A DNA stretch of 64,000 bases from Diphasiastrum complanatum (lineage: Eukaryota; Streptophyta; Lycopodiopsida; Lycopodiales; Lycopodiaceae): contig CM055101.1 in the NCBI GenBank assembly GCA_029204225.1, positions 29,747,975 to 29,811,974 of the forward strand, given 5' to 3'. Shown one piece after another: positions 46,098 through 58,152 of this stretch. The notes under the pieces were generated by a model. The model had not been told where the DNA came from, made no database searches, and worked only from the letters and a program-made list of their open reading frames with translations. Made by a program: the position numbers and the translations under genes. Within the stretch, counting starts at the first letter, position 1; each line of letters starts with the position of its first letter.

Positions 46098-46444
46098 ATG
46101 GAGAAGCTTGATGGAGCCAATAACCATTTGTGAAAATTTAAGATGAAAACTTTACTAATGGCTAAAAAATTGTATGACATTGTTATAGGTGCAGAAGGAA
46201 AACCTGAAGCAGATGATGCAGCAATCGCCAGATGGAAGCTGAAGGATGGAAAGGCTTTCGCGCTGATCTTCCTGAACATTACGAATACTCAGATCGACCA
46301 TGTATCTGAGGCTCAGACATCGAAAGAAGTCTGGGACATCTTGAGCACACTACACGAAGTGTGAGATATAGCTTCCAAGCTACATCTCAGGAAGAAATTT
46401 TACTCCCTCAAGATGGCGAATGGTGATTCCCTGCAGAATCACAT
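46098..46444 (+). pseudogene. Copia gag N-terminus (element 3)
   Basis: ATG at 46098, MEKLDGANNHL, TGA for Trp (as in element 1), then KKLYDIVIGAEGKPEADDAA, RWKLKDGKAFALIFLNITNT, SKEVWDILSTLHEV, a TGA for the Arg CGA codon, and MANGDSLQNH. It is cut at about residue 116 by the inversion joint. Confidence 0.88.
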
Positions 46445-48094
46445 AGTAGAGGAGATAAATCCAACACCCCCCCTTAATCTGGATCCGTGAATGCCATGAT
46501 CTTTAGACTAAGCAATGCACAAAATTTGTTATGTGCATTAACACTTAATGCTTTTGTGAAAATATCTTCAACCATGTCCTGCGTTCTGCAGTACATTATG
46601 CTCATCTCCTTGTTGAGAACCTTGCCCCTGATGTAGTGATATTTGATTTCAATGTGCTTACTCCTAGAGTGAAATTTAGGGTTGGCCGATTAGGCAATAG
46701 CACTCTGATTATCACAGAATAACATTGTAGGGCTGTACTGATACAGATTAATGTCTAACAATAAATTTCTCAACCAAAATGCTTCCTTAATAGATTGAGA
46801 AGCAGCAATGTATTCTGCTTCTATAGAAAAAAGTGCGATAGAGGTTTGCTTACGACTATTCCATGAGATAGGGCCGCCATTGAAGAAGAATGTAAATCCA
46901 GATGTGGACTTACGATTGTCTACATCTCCTCCCCAGCTTGCATCAGAATATCCACTGAGTTGTCGTTGCTGACTTCTCCATACCAAATGCACTGGTCCAT
47001 GGTAACTCGAATATACCTCATGACTCTTATGAGAGCCTTCCAATGGGTAATGCCAGGATTAGCCATATATTGGCTGAGTGAGCTTACTGTAAAAGAGATG
47101 TCAGGTCTTGTACAGACCATTGCGTACATGAGAGATCCAAGTATCGATCGATAAGGATATTCTCTCATGTGCTCCTCTTTTTGCTTGGTCTGGGGACATT
47201 GGTACTTCGACAAATGCAAGCCAAGATCCATCAGTGAGTGAGCTAACTTACAATTCACTAGATTGTATATGTTAAGAACATTGTGATGATACCTTTGTTG
47301 AGTGATGTAAATTAGTCGTCTCACTCTGTCTCTGTAGATCTGAATGCCCAGACGGAAGTGAGCTTTGACCAAATCAGTCATGTTGAACTTTGAAAACACC
47401 ATCTGCTTAGAATGCTTGACCAAATTGGTATTGTTGCTGAAAAGCAACATATCATCCATGTATAGGGTGATGATAATGACGAATTGCTGCACTGACTTGG
47501 AATAGACGTTGCAATCAGCAGTGCTTGGTTTGAATCCTTGTTCGATGAGGAATGTATTGATCCTCTGAAACCAAGCTCTAGCAGACTATTTAAAGCCGTA
47601 AAGTGTCTTGTGGAGTTTACATACATGATTCTTCATAGCTTCCAGAACGTATCCTTTGGGCTGGATCATGTAGACGTCTTCTTTTATAACTTGATTTAGA
47701 TAGGCTATTTGCACATCAAGTTGATGCACTTCGAGGTCGGCAGCTGGAACATAAGACAGGAGCATTCGGATCGACAAATGTTTGACCACTCGACTGAAAG
47801 TCTCGTTGTAGTCGACGTTGGGGATCTGAATAAATGCTCGTGCTACCAATCTTGCCTTCCTTCCATCAATTGCTCCATTGGCATTGTATTTGATCTTGAA
47901 AATCATTAGCAATCAATGATATTGCAGCCATTAGGAGCTTCAACTAGTGACCATGTCTGGCTCTTGATCAGAGAGGAATATTCTTTGTCCATAGCTTCTC
48001 TCCAAAGATCAGAGTCTGGTTGGCTGAGTGCCTCTTTGACTGTCATCAGTTCTTGTATCAAGAGACATGTAGACTCAGAAGTATACCTTGTGGG
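46445..48094 (-). pseudogene. Copia RT and RNase H, inverted inside element 3
   Basis: Minus-strand order: RPTRYTSESTCLLIQEL (linker), WREAMDKEYSSLIKSQTWSL, KIKYNANG, GRKARLVARAF, SIRMLLSYVPAADLEVHQLD, VQIAYLNQVIKEDVYM, HKTLYGFK, then YMDDMLLFSNNTNL (YMDD rather than YVDD), LGIQIYRDRVRRLIYI, PGITHWKALIRVMRYI, then RNase H with STSGFTFFFNGG, SIEAEYIAASQSIKEAF and CDNQSAIA. It ends at the polypurine tract (46467-46475) and 22 LTR bases (46445-46466). RT here is among the best preserved in the window, with two frame breaks. Confidence 0.92.
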
Positions 48095-49246
48095 TCTCCT
48101 AAACCCCATTTTAATCTGCCTCCATTTATGCTGCATTTTTACTCACGTTGTCGCACAATCTACATATTTACATATAAAATAAGACTGACGAATAAAACAC
48201 GACTATTTGCATAAATACAAGTAAATTCTCATAGATGAAGAAAAGGCCAAAAAAATGTGACACTATATTTTTACACGCGTTTTGTGACAGGCGAAAAAGG
48301 CGACACTGCCTTACAAAATGCCAAAGGTGCCCTAGGAAGCGAAGGCACCCCGTAAATCAAATCCTAAGGCATTTCGTCAAAGTGACGCATTTTTCAAATC
48401 TACACCAACGTTCATTTCAGCAAAAGCTGACATCATGGCCTTCTCATGCTCATCCCATGCAACTGTGCAATCAGAATTGACAACGACAACAACCACCCAC
48501 GATCTCCTATAGATAGCACATCCACTTTGTACTTTTTTCATCTGCACACCTGTAAAAAGATGTATATATATGCTGGATACCACCTATGTATTTATAGAGT
48601 GTGTGTAGAATATTAGCATCAAAAGCTTATCAGAGATAGACGAAGTAGATGACTTGTGCATTGATTCTTTATTTGTCAGTAATAGATTCATTCCTTTACA
48701 GATTGAATTAGCTTTGTAGAGCATGCAGTTTTGTTCGCTATTGTCTTGTGCTCTACCGCATCATTGACATGTATATTATACTTAATCTGATAACAAATCT
48801 TTTGTTTTGCGTTGAGATCAGTGTCATATTGCTATGCTTATTTCCATTTTGCCTGACTTTCTTGTTGCTCAATTTGGTAATCTGTTCTTAGCGAGTAATT
48901 ATTAGTCTAGTTGTTGATGACTAATATTTAGTCTTGCCTTTCGCGAATCATTCGTGACTGATTATCAGTCGAGCTCTGTCTAGCTCTTTCGTGAATCAAT
49001 CACGACTAATAATTTGTCTAGCTACTCACAACAAATTATGCTTCTAATGTTTTGTTAATGTTTGGCTACGTAATTAGAACAACCGTGATTTCTATCACTC
49101 ATGTTCTGTTCGTTTCTGATAGACGTAGTCATGCTTAGGGAAGAAGTTATATACCTCATTGTGCTACACATGAACACATTCCATTCGAGTTCATTTTCTT
49201 TTCGAGCTATTTTTGTCTCTCATACTCACACACTCTTCTTCCAACA
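48095..49246 (+). repeat. Copia 3' LTR (element 3), from base ~22
   Basis: Starts TCTCCTAAACCCC, continuing exactly where the inverted 22 bases stop. Ends TTCCAACA, followed by the common flank (AGAAGAAAATTATTAAGCAT). Confidence 0.9.
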
Positions 49247-50290
49247 AGAAGAAAATTATTAAGCATAAAGCCCGATATTGCTTCATATTAACGCTAGATC
49301 AATTTTATGTCTATCACTCGAGCTCGAGCTTGATGTCTAACATGCAAATTTAGCTTTCATCAATTGAAATTCCTCATTGTGTGATCAAAATCAACAATGT
49401 CAATTTTAGGATGTTCAAATTTCTATAGTTCGGTCTCTTTTCGATGAAATAGACCTCTATCACTTGAGATAGCTCAAATTTGGTTTTGTTCACCCGAGAT
49501 AGCTTGATTTTGGATCGTATCATTCAAGATTCTCATTGAGTGATCAAATTCATGGAATCTTGTAACTGGCTCAAACTTGAACCACATCATACATGATAGT
49601 TTGATTTCGGCTCCAAACATGTGTTTAATCACTTGAGACTTAAATTTGTTTTCTATTACTCACGATAGCTTGACATTGGTCCTTATCCTCAAGATGACTC
49701 ATTGGTTGATTGAATATGATAAATCTTATTTTTTGGACATTTAGATGGCTCATGAAAGTCTATGTCTGAAATGTAGTTTTGGCCCGTAGCATATGACAAA
49801 GCTCATCTAGTGATTTAGTTCGGCCAACCTTGAGTGTGAGACATTTAATTGCTCTAGTCCAATCCCCTACTAATAAAATTGATTCCTACAACCTGATATA
49901 GCTCCAATTTGACATCTATCACTTGATGCCTATGTTGTAAGATATCTTGATTTTGACCCTTGTCAACCAACATAGCTTATCTAGAGATTAAAATTGACCA
50001 TTTGCAACTTTTGTTTGTGTATCAATGCATTTAATCCATATCACTACAAATGGCTCCATTTTTTTTTCTATCACTCAAGATAGTTTGATTTTGGCCCTTA
50101 TCATCGAATATTGCTAGATGGAATCCTAGGAATTCCAAGTTTGCAACATTCAGACTTGTCCAATTATATGCATATTACCCAAGAAAATTTGATTTTGATG
50201 CTTGACATATCCCATTGAGTGATTGAAATCAAGATTGCACATCAAGTAACGAAACTTAAGAACCATTTAGAAATTCAGATGTTGCAAATT
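49247..50290 (+). repeat. Degenerate GATAG tandem array (block Q)
   Basis: Direct match to 24045-25085. Clear units at 49460-49510 and 50066-50092. Confidence 0.72.
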
Positions 50291-51063
50291 TCCGATTCTT
50301 TCAATGGCAATCGATAAGGCAAATTCCTAATGGTCAATAGGTAATTTCTAGATAGCCTATGGACCTCTGAAATGGTCAAGAACCATCCCACTATAGAAAG
50401 CCATGACTTTTGAAAAGCTAAATGGGCTATTAGGATTTCCCTCAATCAGTAGGCTTTGACCTCGTTTATTAGAAGTTCTTTATAGCCGAAGCAAGTATTT
50501 ACAAAGTTCACCAACGATTAGAAATCAGTGTAGATAAAACAAGAAGCACCAATCATTTCATTCTAACGTGTATACTTATAAACAAAGCCTTCAATTTTAA
50601 TCGGTGAGACAGATCTGCTCAAAGCTTTTCTGATCACAAATTACAGGATTCCTTCACTAAGCTGTAATATTAAATGATCACAGTTAATTTCTCAGGTCTT
50701 AAAGACACAAACCTACAATCTATCACATATAGAATTGCATGAAAACAATTCAGACTTTTTTTGAAACAATGGATTAATCTTCTACTCTCAAATTCCTGCC
50801 AACAAAATAGCAAGGTCTTCAACACTTCCAAAGCCTGCAAGCAAATGTATTAGAAGCCTTCCAAATGCTCACAACCTGCAACCAAGTGTTAGAGGCAATA
50901 AAAGAGAATACAAAATGCAATTCCCACAATTCAAAACTTGCAGTAACAAAGTTAGAAAGAACAATTTACAGATCCACAAAAGTGGTAACACAATGCTAAC
51001 GATCAATATCAGTGAATGAATCAGACAATAAAATGAAAATGGGTGAGAGTGGAAGGCACCAGG
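50291..51063 (-). repeat. Module C fragment (block Q end)
   Basis: Matches 25470-26250 (same strand) and the reverse of 37450-38210. Starts abruptly after GCAAATTTC, and ends at CACCAGGCTAC where module E of block P begins. This is the Q/P boundary. Confidence 0.7.
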
Positions 51064-51069
51064 CTACGT

Positions 51070-51765
51070 GTCCTTTACGTTTCCGACATGTCTGCCCTCT
51101 GTGAAAAAATACAGATCCAAAACACATTAGTGGATCAATAGGATCTTGGGCCAATTTGGTTGCACATCTAGAAATATCTAGAAGATAGAAATCACTACTT
51201 TATACATGCTAGAACTTGGAAATGCACAAATATTTGATCATAAACACTTAGATATGACTTAGTACTTTCCATGTCCGCACAACTATAGTAAAGTACAATA
51301 TTGTACATCACACGTGTGAAAACTAGATCGACCATAAAATCAACATTATACACATGGAAACTCAAGATATCAAGCGAGAAACACATGAGATGGACATAGA
51401 AGCAAAAGAGGAAAGTTCTCCATAAAAAATGAGAAAGATGATTTTTCCACATTCTTATAGCTATTTATAGCATCCATAGTGTCACTTGGTCACTTGCCCT
51501 AAAATAGCAACTTCTAGGTACTTCCCTAAAAACCTAGAAATAAGTGACTAGTTTCAATGTATCTCAACTACCCAATAGTAGTAGCTTTAAATCTGAACTT
51601 ATCCACTTATATACTTGTTAAAAATAGTAAGGACACTAGTTTTAGGCCTTATTGCCTCCAAAAATGCCAATAAACCAACAAAACTAGTTCACAATTTTTC
51701 ACACACTCTCTATTCCTTTTGCTCTTCCTTCTTGGTTGCTTTCCTCTTAGTGATCTCATCCCTCT
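51070..51765 (-). repeat. Module E, copy 2 (start of block P)
   Basis: Matches 40541-41230. It joins the second copia family at about 51765 (GATCTCATCCCTC then TTTTGCATCTTGCTG). Confidence 0.6.
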
Positions 51766-51942
51766 TTTGCATCTTGCTGTAGGTTATAAACACACATCTG
51801 TCCATTTTGTTTTTGTTATCACTGGTATGAAAGCCTAACTCTAATATACATTAAAGCTTTGTAGGTGATTTTCATTTTTCTACTTCATTTCAATATATTA
51901 GGGTTTATTGTAATATATTGTATGTTTATGAATGTAGTAATC

Positions 51943-52182
51943 ATGTCGGGGTCCGACAGTGGCAAGAGCTTGGGAGATTATGTTTCAAATCTCTATGCAT
52001 CGCTAACTCCTAAACAAAAAATACAATTGCAAAGTATGCTTAGCCAAGACCTCGAGGGTGGTACCTCACAAGCAGCTGCGGCTCCCGCCCCCACCGAAGA
52101 GTCATCCACAAATTTTTATTATGATGTTGATTCTCAAGGGAACATAATCGCCAACTGTAAAGGGAGGGTGGTTATGGATTGA
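51943..52182 (+). pseudogene. Gag N-terminal remnant, block P
   Basis: ATG at 51943; MSGSDSGKSLGDYVSNLYAS, LTPKQKIQLQSMLSQDLEGG, Ala/Pro-rich, NFYYDVDSQGNIIANCKGRV, stop at 52180-52182. One residue (Ile for Thr) differs from the copy at 16247-16486 over this stretch. Uninterrupted frame of 79 codons; function unknown, probably gag. Confidence 0.5.
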
Positions 52183-52199
52183 TTGTATTCTTTGTGCGA

Positions 52200-52694
52200 A
52201 TGCCATCTTGGTGATAGATTGTTTGGGTTTTCAAATTCAGACTTTATTGGAGATCAAATGGATAGGAAATCCATATGTGCACATCGTATTTTAATAGGCG
52301 ATGGATATGGATTTCAAAGAAACAAGCTACTATCTCATTGTCATCTAGTGTGACCGAGTACAAAGCAGTTACTCATTGTAGAAAAGAGATAATCAAGGAT
52401 ATTCACTTGCTGGATTTTTCATTGAGCTCAATCATCTTTTGTGACAACCTATCAGCCCAAAAGTTGGCAAGCAATCCTATATTTCATGCTACAAGCAAGC
52501 ATATTGAGGTGGCATATCACTTTGTGAGGGAGGAAGTCATGGCAAAGGAGGTGGAGCTTCAACCTGTGCATTCAAAGGAATTTGTAGTTGATATCTTCAC
52601 CAAAGCATTGGGAAAAGACTTGTTTACAAAGCATAGAACTTCACTTGGAGTATTCTCAAAGTCTATGACAAAACTAGTTGAAGAAGGAGTGTGA
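52200..52694 (+). pseudogene. RNase H of the second copia family, block P
   Basis: First part GFSNSDFIGDQMDRKS (52217-52270), then a frameshift into YFNRRWIWISKKQATISLSS, SVTEYKAV, FCDNLSAQKLASNPIFHATS, KHIEVAYHFVREEV, VVDIFTKALGKDLF and SMTKLVEEGV with a stop at 52692. The acidic residues expected for RNase H are visible (SNSD, TEYK, CDN). The frame 52275-52694 starts without a supported ATG. Confidence 0.85.
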
Positions 52695-52875
52695 GAAATT
52701 GTCAACTAGTTTGATACGTTGGACATATTTCTTTGTTTGGCAATTGAGGCCAATTTCCATATTAGACTTAGAGTTTGACTTCTCAAAGTTATATTGGTCT
52801 AAATGCATTTGAGTTACCACTTTTAGAAAGTGAAGGAAATAGTAGAAGGTTGAGTTTGGTAGATTCAAACGTGAA

Positions 52876-53366
52876 TGTTGGAGACATTGAATCTAGTCCA
52901 CATTAATAGTAGGATTTTTAGTATGGAGGGAAACCAAGATCATTGATGATGCATGGACCTACTATAAAAGGATATAAACTCACGGGAGAAAGGATTCCTC
53001 TCCGTCTCATCCCATTTCATGCTTATACATGAGTTTTCTTGGGTTCATCTATCCATTGGTGCACTATCTTGATGATATCTTGCAATCTTGTGTGTGGAAT
53101 GCTCATATTTTGTTATATTCGGATCCACATGTGTGAAATATAATAACTTGTTGTTTTTGTATGGACAACAACTTCATATTCTCATAAGTTCGATGTTTGA
53201 TGAATTTCTTATTGAGCTTGCATCTCTTTCATTAAGTAGATTTTGATTTTCTACATTGCAAATGGTGTAAATTTTGTTGTCTTTCAAACCAAAGATCAAT
53301 GGATGATTTTGAATCGTAATGATTGACAAAATATTCACAGAAACTAGCTATCACCGTATATGTGGA

Positions 53367-53371
<5 letters not shown>
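52876..53371 (+). repeat. LTR of the second copia family, block P
   Basis: Starts TGTTGGAGAC. TATA region CTATAAAAGGATATAAAC at 52962-52979, with a plausible transcription start about 30 bases on. Truncated at the CT tract. Confidence 0.72.

Positions 53372-53445
<74 letters not shown>
53372..53445 (+). repeat. (CT)n microsatellite
   Basis: About 74 bases with one interruption near the 3' end. Confidence 0.95.
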
Positions 53446-53893
53446 ATTGCTACTCTCTTATGCCCGCTTTTTGGTTGAGAAGATCAATGCTTATAGTACA
53501 ATAAGTGATGCTTCTATTTTGTAACTTTTTTTTCTCTCTGTATTTGTTTACCATCCAAGCACTTTTAACAACATCTGAGACACAAAATTTGTAGCTAAAA
53601 GGTACTGAATATATCGGAAAGGACATTGAAATCCGTGGATCTGTTAGTAACAATATACCAACACTTATTCTGACAACTCATAGACTGATTCTTATGGCCT
53701 TCAATCTGTACATTGTAGATATGTGTTTGTTTAAATAAATTTGTTTATTGTTATGTCTGTTTTGTAGAGTTCAGTTCTAATTTTCCATTCTCCAAGATAA
53801 GAGTCCATTTTTTGATCGACCTTTAATTACTTGGTGTTTGTAAATCCTGAGATTTTGTGAGATTTATGAGTGCTATCATGAATTATGGATGTA
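53446..53893 (+). other. No gene; shared segment of blocks P, Q and R
   Basis: Matches 41636-42070 and the reverse of 14580-15006. AT-rich; no domain. Confidence 0.6.
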
Positions 53894-53899
53894 GGGGGG

Positions 53900-53979
<80 letters not shown>
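53894..53979 (+). repeat. G run plus (GA)n microsatellite
   Basis: Nine G followed by about 78 bases of GA. Counterpart of 14509-14578. Confidence 0.95.
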
Positions 53980-53982
<3 letters not shown>

Positions 53983-54082
53983 TTACATCCATCATAAGTT
54001 ATGGATGTAAGAATGAGAGAGATCTATAATTTATTGAAAGATTTTAGTTTAAGAAGGTATAAATATGTCATTAAAATGTGAA

Positions 54083-54084
<2 letters not shown>

Positions 54085-54114
<30 letters not shown>
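54085..54114 (+). repeat. (GT)n microsatellite
   Basis: 15 GT units. Counterpart of 14416-14444. The 103-codon frame at 54078-54389 begins inside it and is low-complexity. Confidence 0.94.
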
Positions 54115-54119
<5 letters not shown>

Positions 54120-54421
54120 AGAATTATGATGAGATTTGTAAATGTTGATAGAATGTTGGTGAATGAGATTAGCGATTATGACCGTGATAGTGAATTGAAC
54201 AAGATCAAAGAAAGAAAGTTACAAAAAATGACAGTGAGAAGAGACAACGATAGTTTAAGATTACAAAAAAATTGTATTAGAGTGAAGGATTTTATAAAAA
54301 CATGGGAAAGAAATTATGTAATGAGATTTAAAAAAGAGAAAAAAGAATTTTGTCATGAGACAGAGAAGGATTATTGTATAAGATTCTAGCTTAGAGAGAT
54401 TTGCAGCTGAATTATAAAGGG

Positions 54422-54423
<2 letters not shown>

Positions 54424-54495
<72 letters not shown>

Positions 54496-54497
54496 GA
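54424..54497 (+). repeat. (GA)n microsatellite
   Basis: About 74 bases, one interruption (GCGA). Counterpart of 14054-14105. Confidence 0.95.
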
Positions 54498-55598
54498 TGA
54501 GAATAAAATTTTAAAACTAAAAGTAAAAATATGATAAATGAGATTAAAATGTGATGTAGATTATGATTGTAATCACGAATGAGATTGGAATGCGAATCTA
54601 GAATTAGATTGACATGTGAAATTATAATGAAAATTTTAATGTGAATTAAAAATGTGAAATTAGAATGAATTTTTAATGTGACATTTGTGTTAGCATCCAT
54701 GTCATTGTCACGTTTGATGTCAATATTTGACACACTGAATATGTGTCATATTTTGACAATTGCTTATGAGTTCATTGCTATTTTTATTTTTTGTTTGCAA
54801 AGAGTTGTTAGTGGTGTTTTCCAAAAGAAAAAATATGATCTGTTGAATTCGTATATGTTTTGAAATATAGGGTATAAAAAATTTGATCTGTTGAATTCGT
54901 ATATGTTTTTAAATTTAAACTGATCGTGTGAACGGCGACCTTCATGCATCAGGGTGACCTTCATGCATCAGGCAGAGCGTCAGAGAGTGTTTATACAGAG
55001 AGCGCAACCCAGAATTTTCATATAAATTGCACAGAGGAAAAGAGAGACAACCATTCACTCGTAGCGCACGCTTCCATCAACCCTGCATTAGAAAAAGCTT
55101 AATTATAGCGATCCATTATTTCTAGCTTGTATGTCAGAGATACATCCATTACAAAAGCAGGTTGTGGAGAGATGTGATGGAAGAAGCAAACAGTGGTGCT
55201 ATTCAACAAAAGCAAACAGCTTCTATCAATTTAATTTGCATGTTCAATGCACGTTTCATCCTTCCAGAGTCTTCTATGCTTAAGATGCTTCCCATACTAA
55301 TCTGACAACTGCTAATCGTTGATGTTTAAACCCTTTTAGGTATATTGCACATCTGCAGATCTGCAGCACCGTCATCTCTTATCTTATTTCATGTGTTCCC
55401 TAATCGACTGGATTATGAATGCATGTGGTTCGGAATAGCTGCTAGCACCAATTTGCTCGCTCAAGTTCGGGAATGAAGAAAAAGATCATTCCGGGCTTGT
55501 CGAAAACATAACAAACGAGAAGGGCTCCAACCACCTGAGCTAACCGAATAAAGACAAAACGCAAGAAAGGCAGGCCTGCTATTACCTTCGGTTAACAG
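54498..55598 (+). other. No gene; arm of the R/P inverted duplication
   Basis: Reverse of 12963-14053. Contains a local duplication of TTGATCTGTTGAATTCGTATATG (54836-54906) that the R arm lacks. No coding evidence. Confidence 0.55.
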
Positions 55599-55683
55599 GC
55601 ATGAGTGGCCCGTTAGATAACGGGCATGAGTCGCCCTAGGCCTTGGGATATTTCATAATGGGCCACTCATGCCCGTTATCTAA
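55599..55683. repeat. Rearranged GC hairpin
   Basis: Related to 12857-12962, but the left arm now carries two shortened copies of the CGGGCATGAG motif. The pairing that fits best is AGATAACGGGCATGAGT (55615-55631) with ACTCATGCCCGTTATCT (55666-55682), instead of the original arms. The long GC loop is missing. Confidence 0.75.
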
Positions 55684-56025
55684 TACCTAATATGCCAATG
55701 AAACATTGAAGGGAATTTACATCGTTTCAAAATTTTAGAAGTGGAGATCGTTTCGAACCTACAGATCCATCTAAACGAAGAGCGGAGAGAGAGTTCCATA
55801 GCGTGACGTTCGTAAGCTATATATAGCGTGTATGCAGTCGTAGAGACAGCGAGGGCAATAGCTCAATATAACAATATTTTTAAGGTGGCAGCAGCTGTAA
55901 CAAGCGGAAAGACCTGCTCGTAGTGTTTTTGCTATGGCTGGCCCTTACCAGTTGCGCCATGCAGCAACAGCAACAGCACGGAGTGACCAAAACGAGTGAG
56001 TACAGCAGTGTGGGGCAAACTCCAT
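55684..56025 (+). repeat. Segment before family A, with TATA-like site and poly-Gln frame
   Basis: Reverse of 12470-12850. CTATATATAG at 55817-55826 could be a promoter TATA. A frame from about 55927 encodes the CAMQQQQQHG / TSEYSSVGQ peptide seen at 12302-12571 and stops after PVEL near 56072. No firm gene. Confidence 0.4.
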
Positions 56026-56727
56026 TGTTGAGGTTGATAGCAAGAAATGATTTCTTGCCTGTTGAGCTTTAAATTTTCGTGCACTTGTCTGTACTGTCCT
56101 TGCCACAGTTCCGAAATCATGTGCTTCCCTTCAATTAGTTAAATTTCCTTACCTCTTGCAACGTCTCTTATATTCTCTCATGTACAAAATAGAGGAATAG
56201 TTGCGACATTGCTTCATGCTTCTTGGCTCACCCTTTGTCTTTACGCAAGGTACGTATACTGGATGCATAGGTGGATCAAGTATCAGAGTCGATCAGAAGT
56301 GGCTGAAGATAATAGACAACTATGGATATGGCGTCTGGAGAGTGAATGTCACAAACTATTGACATTGTAGTGCAATAGGAATCTATGTGCAATAAGATAG
56401 AATCAAGAATAAACGATCAGTGCGTGAAGCTTTTTGAAATAAGTGCATTCAAATGTGTGTGCTTCATACATTTTGTACTCTGATGATGTATTCAGATCAA
56501 TTTTGTTTCGATCAAGAATACAATTTTGTCTCACACTACAGTTTGTTCTTGCATTGATGCACTCATGAAATCTCTCTTCAATCGAAGTTATCTCACACAA
56601 TACTGATCCAACTATAGCTTGCATTATCACATTCCGCTGCCAGTAACTCAGAGTATTCATCTCTAAGAAAATCAATCCAGAGCTTCTTCTCTAGACATCC
56701 GATCATCAACTATCAATTCTTCCAACA
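56026..56727 (+). repeat. Family A repeat (block P)
   Basis: 702 bp, TGTTGAGG...TCCAACA. Matches 42329-43027 and the reverse of 11767-12468. Confidence 0.55.
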
Positions 56728-57984
56728 GTCTCCACTATCTTAACTAAGCTAAAAAATGAGCTTACTATGGCCAAGTAGCATGAAGACATAGCAACAAAAT
56801 AGCTACCACACCAAGCCATGTAGTCACATTAATAAGCAACATTACAAGTCATTGTTGGAAAGGATGTAGAGTATATACCCTTATTGCAAACACAGATACA
56901 GATAACCCAATCCTAAGAAGTGGCACATGACCAAGCAATTTCAAGATGTGACAAAATGAGATCATTTTTTTGCAAGATATCCACCCCTAGCTACCAACAT
57001 GTAACCTCACATTTCTTATTGGGTCAACAAATTACAAGCAAAAATTTGTAGACTTCTAACAAATGTTCAAGCATCAAAAGACACTTGCCACACCAGAGTT
57101 GCATGAAGCCAAGTCTAACTTACAACAATAGCAGCAATAGGTAGTTCCACAGCAACTTGAGCCAGTGGTAGTACCTGTTCCACTCATCTATCAACTATCT
57201 AACCCAAACAATCAAGTGAGGAGGGTTTCATAGAGGCTGACATCTTGCAAGAAGGGCCAGCATAGCCAAAGGACCTTTTTGAAACCTCTGGTCATACAAA
57301 ATCAGCTTCACGGCCTTTCTTGGAAGCTCATATCAATACGAACACTCCTACAAATCATCAAGAGGGGCTTAACATTGAGATTTCAAACCTCAAAAATAAA
57401 GGACAACTGGATATGTGATGCCTACCAACCCTCGACAATCAATCCAAATGGCCTTGATCTATGTTCGAGAAGAATATTTTAACCTTACATAGGTATTTGG
57501 AGCGTACATGGTCTGTCAAGGTGGATTCAAATGCCAAGGTGAAAAATTCCAAGGTAAGCAACACACTTAATTCCAACAACATGTATTGTTGAGGAACACT
57601 CGCAAACTAGAGAGTACTAATATGAAACATCTTAAGGAGATATAATTTAAAGTGAGCTGTATAAGTGTGAAGCTAACCATCACTCTTGATTCCAAAAAAC
57701 CGTAAAGTGAAGCAACACTATTGCTAACTAGAGAGTACCAATATAAAACATAGTTTAATTTGAAGGAAATATAATTTAATTTGAAGTGAGCCGAATAAGT
57801 GTGAAAAAAGCACTTATAATAACCTTTGACTCTTAATACTAAGTCAATATGTATTCCACAATGTGCAAATTATATTGACTTGGTGTTTAAATCATTGCAA
57901 AAATGATATCTCATGAATTGCTTTAAGATAAGTATAGAGGACAGAGTCAAATGTAGAGAAAATGGCAACGCTTCAAATCAATCA
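56728..57984 (+). other. No gene; shared AT-rich DNA of block P
   Basis: Matches 43028-44285. Empty MITE site at about 57622-57640. Confidence 0.6.
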
Positions 57985-58018
57985 AGATACTTGGGCTCGA
58001 ATCCCAGCAGTCACACCA
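57985..58018 (+). other. tRNA-His 3'-half relic with CCA (copy 4)
   Basis: Matches copy 3 with three substitutions (ATACTTGGG and CAGTCAC). Followed by the same ATATTGGATTAATTTC as the other copies. Confidence 0.62.
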
Positions 58019-58152
58019 TATTGGATTAATTTCAAAAGAAATAAAATGATCCGAGAGAACAACCACAAGAAACTTTTGTTCATTTCCTACATAGGAAAAA
58101 CGTGAAATTCTCTAGTTTGACATGTTTTTTTCTGGTTAAGAAATGCATTTGC
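58019..58152 (+). repeat. Module D remnant (block P)
   Basis: The first ~130 bases of module D, then a direct jump at 58152/58153 into the LTR. Compared with 44455-44985 about 530 bases (the rest of D and the LTR start) are deleted. Confidence 0.65.

Larger units (their letters stand above)
44771..49246 (+). mobile_element. Ty1/copia element 3 with an internal inversion
   Basis: The plus-strand 5' LTR, primer site and gag N-terminus (to 46444) are followed by a minus-strand block (46445-48094) holding RT, RNase H, polypurine tract and the first ~22 bases of the 3' LTR. Then the rest of the 3' LTR is on the plus strand (48095-49246). Gag C-terminus, protease and integrase are absent. Both inversion joints are visible. 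Confidence 0.9.
51766..53371 (+). mobile_element. Internally deleted element of the second copia family
   Basis: Order: 5' LTR end, primer-like TGGTATGAAAGC (51833), gag remnant, RNase H, purine-rich GGTTGAGTTTGG stretch, then a 3' LTR starting TGTTGGAGAC at 52876 and cut by the CT tract. Protease, integrase and RT are missing, so any movement would have needed enzymes from another element. The inverted copy is at 15061-16640. Confidence 0.75.

Noticed and set aside
54078-54389. 103-codon plus-strand ORF beginning in the GT tract
   Set aside because: The Cys-Val start is the microsatellite; the rest is AT-rich, Lys/Arg-biased sequence whose mirrored copy at 14.1-14.4 kb does not preserve it.
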